DNA of 64,000 nucleotides from Echinometra lucunter. Lineage: Eukaryota > Echinodermata > Echinoidea > Camarodonta > Echinometridae. The position numbers and the translations under genes are program-made. Below, piece by piece: positions 60,490 to 64,000 of this stretch. The notes beneath the pieces were generated by a model. The model was not told the DNA's origin. It saw only the letters and a list, made by a program, of their open reading frames with translations, and searched no databases. Each line of letters starts with the position of its first letter. The stretch's first letter is position 1. The stretch spans positions 26,658,507-26,722,506 of the forward strand of contig CM057152.1 in NCBI GenBank assembly GCA_029962745.1, read 5' to 3'.

Positions 60490-61180
60490 AGAAGAATGTA
60501 TCTAATCCGCAAGCCTTTTATCAGAAATAATGAATATTCATAAAATGATAATCCTTTTCTGATTAATCCAATGCAATTCTAAAGAAAATGCTAAAGAATT
60601 AGCCAATACTTCTGCGGATTATAACACATCCCTCTTATCCGGCTAAATCTGTAAGCGCTATCTCATTCTTGTAAGTTTCATTATATTCCTGGAATTGGCA
60701 TCTTTCGTGATTATCTTCCATTTTTCATTTCTTCCTGTTTGTATATTCATTATAAAGCTCTTTCAAAACAGAGATGTAAACCCAATCTGTTAAGCCCGTT
60801 TCTTAAGATTTAAATCATTTATCAACCAATAATCCATTTCCAAGTGATCCGATAACATATTCTGAAAAACAAGACAAAACAAACAAAACCCCTAAAATAA
60901 AAAAAAAATTAAAAAGTAGATAAGCGACTTACAACACCGCTACAGATGGTAATACCTTCTGTACTTATCGAGCTCCTTAATTGTCCAAGGGGCGTTGCAA
61001 GAAAGTCACCGCATTCTGTCAGATTTGGTATTATTTGTGGAATTTCCATCTTTCTTGAATCTCTTTGTACCTTTCATTATCATATTTATGATGGTGTATG
61101 TAAACATGATAAAGCTCTTCAATGTAATATAGAGGTGCATATTCTAATCTGCAAGCCTTTTTCTGGAGAAGGGCAATGTT
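60490..61180. repeat. Diverged direct repeat pair
   Basis: 60680-60815 and 61035-61170 share an ordered set of words: GGAATT..CCATCTTTC, TTTCATT, ATAAAGCTCTT and AATCTG..AAGCC..TT. A third partial copy of the last part (CTAATCCGCAAGCCTTTT) is at 60500. Similarity is low, so this is an old duplication or two copies of an unknown repeat. Confidence 0.35.
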
Positions 61181-61189
61181 CATAAACAA

Positions 61190-62820
61190 ACAGTCCAAAT
61201 TCCTAATGATCGAGTGCACACTCCAATCAAGAGCAAATGAGATAAATGAATAAATGAAGAAAAAATTTGACATAACATTGATCGGGAATAAACATCATGG
61301 GAATCATGATTATCGGTCTAGTTAGTCCCCATAGAACATAGATTGATTATGTTTAATTGCTTGAAATATATTTTGTGAGATGTATTGGTCAAAATAAACC
61401 TCACGTTTTAATTCCAGAATATAAACATTGTGCCAGAGAGTGTAACGTTGCATACTTGTTCAACAAATCTGACCATGGAGAAGAAAAGAAAAGAAAGAAA
61501 AAAATATATAAATTATGGCAACGTTCGTAAAGTATTCATCAATTATATTACTTCATAATTTCATTAATTTTTAATTTTTTTATTTTGTAGTTGCAGTATA
61601 TGATGAAATGAAAATGTTATGATCTTATTTAGCCAGGGTAGTCCATGAAGGGCCTGAAAATAACTACGCCAGAAGTAAAGGAAAGCTAGCTCTCATGCAC
61701 ATAGATCAAAAGGAAAATTGTGGGTTAAGAAAAACCTTCACACCGTGCTGTGATCGAATCCATAACTTCTCCCTTCAGAGTCTCCATATGGCAGGGATAC
61801 CTTTTCAAAGAAATAAATTCATGTGTCCATTTACAAATAGACTATAACCCTTAAACCTTTGTAGTAAGGGTCCATGCTAACAATGAACTCCTTTTATGTA
61901 CTGTATAAATGCCACAATCTACAAATCTACAGCTTCTTCTCCGATCAAGTTAAACCCCCCAGAAAGATGAAATTGCGGTGTAATTTGACGTCCTTGAAAG
62001 GGGAAGGTGCAAATTTTCCATTTCAGCAAAACTGAGGCAAGTGCAATTGAGTTTAAAAAAAAAAAAAAAGAACAGAGGATAGATAAAAAAAGGGATGAAT
62101 TTTCGTTGTATTCGTGCTTTCTTGATGGGTGATGTTGACTCTTTGGTTGACAAGGACGATAGGGTGCGATGGCTCTTATCTGTATTAAGTGGTTCTTTTT
62201 CTGTTTCTCTCTATCTTCGCACCAAATGGAAAAAGTGAAATTCTTATTGTCCAGGTAAAATTGCTGGAAAGTGGGACTCACAAAAATAAAAGAAATCAAT
62301 TTCAGATTATTTTTCAAAACGCATATTTAATCATCTTCTGGGCTCCTCTTTGAAATGATGATAAGCATGTGACTCTATTAGTTCGCTTCGTTAAACTAGG
62401 TTAATGTTTTGTCAAATAAAGCGAGAAATTTGCTCACATTCCACGACGGTATGGTGCACAGGTTAATGGTCAAATTCCAAAGTGTATAATAGTAATAACA
62501 TTGGCACAATATTCATTGCACAAAAGGCTCGAGGCTTGTAGGATTACGTGAGTAATGATATCAGGAAACAAGAAGTTGAAATAAAGATACAACACACATG
62601 AATAACATTAATGCAAGGCGAATGAATTTATGATTAACATAAAGAAATGAACATTGCGACACTCAAATAAGAGAAGAACGAATTTCGATTTGAGCTGAGA
62701 TTGCTCGATTTATTTTGACCCTCACATATATGCCGCAGTGTGTTTCACCAAACACAAAGCCAAGCGCCGTATGTTTCAACGTCAGATCCGTTCTGAAAAT
62801 AATGGCCAGTAAAAAGTAAA
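61190..62820. other. Non-coding, no gene recognised
   Basis: AT-rich. A 15-base A-run near 62055. The 132-codon minus-strand frame at 61919-62317 shows no domain and crosses that A-run. Confidence 0.4.
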
Positions 62821-62859
62821 GAGTGGGGGTAAGAACGAAAGAAGAAGTAGTGAAGGTGA

Positions 62860-62860
62860 G

Positions 62861-62901
<41 letters not shown>

Positions 62902-63070
62902 GAGTGAGGGGGAGAGAGAGAGAGAGAGAGCACCAAACACTGTAGGAGACAGAAGAGAGAGCCCGCGCACAGGCCGTGAATTAAAATTTTCGATTTATTC
63001 TAAAATTCAGGGCGAGGGAAAGAGAAAGAACTAGGGAAGAGGTGGAAAAGAAAGAGAGATTTGAGATTGA
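62860..63070. repeat. (GA)n and GA-rich tract
   Basis: (GA)n cores at about 62871-62898 and 62911-62930, continuing as irregular GA-rich sequence to 63070. The word CCGTGAATTRAAATTTYCGATTT occurs both at 62973 and 63100, so the tract is also a ~127-bp imperfect duplication. Confidence 0.8.
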
Positions 63071-63471
63071 AAGAGAAAGTGAGTAAGAAAAGAGAGAGCC
63101 GTGAATTGAAATTTCGATTTTTTGAAGGAGCTCTTTCCTGTGTTGCCATGGGAACGGTGAGAAGTCCCTTTCTAGAACATTTAATCGCTGAAGGCATTGT
63201 AGCCGAGGGAGATCCTTACCCACATTATAAAGCTTGAATTAAGCCTGAGGACAATGATCTCTTTACTTTAGGAGGAAAGGTACTCTGGTTAAAGATTAAA
63301 TCCATTTGTTACAGGATATATGTATTTAAAAAAATATGTATATGTATATATATATCACATAATATTTTTTTTCCTCCGTGCGTGCGTGTGTACATGTGTA
63401 TATGTGTAAATGTATACTATATGCACATGATGCATAATGTATATGTATATGTATGCATGTTACACCCTTAC

Positions 63472-63501
63472 ATACACCCATACACCCATACACCCATACA
63501 C

Positions 63502-63567
<66 letters not shown>

Positions 63568-63580
63568 AGAGAGAGAGCGA

Positions 63581-63611
<31 letters not shown>

Positions 63612-63612
63612 T
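63472..63612. repeat. Compound microsatellite (ACACCCAT)n(AT)n(GA)n
   Basis: Four to five copies of an 8-base unit ACACCCAT (63472-63504), about 30 AT units (63504-63564), then GA repeats (63569-63612). Confidence 0.95.
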
Positions 63613-63667
63613 GGGAACATTTTATTAAAGCTTGAATTCTTGGGTTGGGAGACAATATTCATAAGCA

Positions 63668-63745
63668 ACTTTCCCTGCTGTAATTGTCAATGGAGTTCCC
63701 TGCTGTAATTGTCATTGGAGTTCAAAATGGAGTTCAAAATTACGG
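63668..63745. repeat. Short tandem duplications
   Basis: TTCCCTGCTGTAATTGTCA-TGGAG occurs twice in tandem (offset 28), followed by ATGGAGTTCAAA in two near copies. No function inferred. Confidence 0.8.
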
Positions 63746-64000
63746 AAAGGTGAAACTGTGATTGCCGAACAATAGGCCTATCTATCAAGCAAGTAAGAAA
63801 AAACAAAGAAGAAGAGGTATTACAATATCACAGCTTAAGGTATTTTGTTGTGTCAAAAATGAAAAGAGAGGTACATGTGGGGATATTGTATTTCATTAAG
63901 TTATACCCTAGGAGTGCTATTCATCAGGAGGTGTAGGCAGTTTGTGCCTTAGTAAATTCGTCCTTGCTTTTGTCCCTTAGGGAAAATACCTACACCTTGC
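63746..64000. other. No feature recognised
   Basis: Unique-looking AT-rich sequence to the end of the window. Confidence 0.4.

Overview
The window is a stretch of nuclear DNA from an animal. It is AT-rich, full of microsatellites, has no operon-like gene packing, and carries pieces of non-LTR retrotransposons, tRNA-derived SINE-like units and many palindromic foldback elements. The repeat mix, and the frequent AGGCCTA words in AT-rich DNA, suggest a marine invertebrate, most likely an echinoderm. That is inference. No complete host gene is visible.

The main fact about the window is its assembly structure. A 500-base run of N (43907-44406) is flanked by the same ~12.6 kb sequence twice: 31256-43906 on the left and 44407-57016 on the right. 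The first base after the gap matches 31256 and the last base before the gap matches 57016, so each gap edge ends exactly where the repeat ends. This is what two unmerged overlapping contig ends, or two haplotigs, look like after scaffolding. It is probably not a biological tandem duplication. The copies differ by many one-base indels and some substitutions. Everything in this interval should be counted once.

Layout. 1-14.5 kb: mostly unrecognised non-coding DNA with GA-rich tracts, a diverged 218-bp duplication, a CpG-rich possible first exon near 7.5 kb, a possible minus-strand exon at 7.03 kb and a SINE-like unit near 9 kb. 14.5-22 kb: LINE remnants (14.5, 16.3 and 20.3-21.9 kb), a Penelope-like or similar repeat at 15.3 kb, and a SINE head at 19.2 kb. 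24.5-31.1 kb: six foldback (MITE-like) elements from at least four families, plus a LINE tail at 27.3 kb. 31.3-57.0 kb: the duplicated block with a LINE 3' end, G-rich 3' UTR, trinucleotide arrays, a small and a large foldback element, a CRE/E-box cluster, and possible exons on the minus strand at 41.0, 39.3 and 35.0 kb. 57.0-58.1 kb: three plus-strand segments that read like pieces of CUB domains. 58.6-64 kb: one more foldback element, then unrecognised DNA and simple repeats.

The best candidates for host coding sequence are therefore (i) a minus-strand exon pair, 41264-41033 followed by 39471-39326, with phase-matched splice sites, and (ii) the plus-strand CUB-like segments just right of the duplicated block. 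The CRE/E-box cluster lies between them. Whether they form one, two or no functional genes cannot be settled from the sequence alone.
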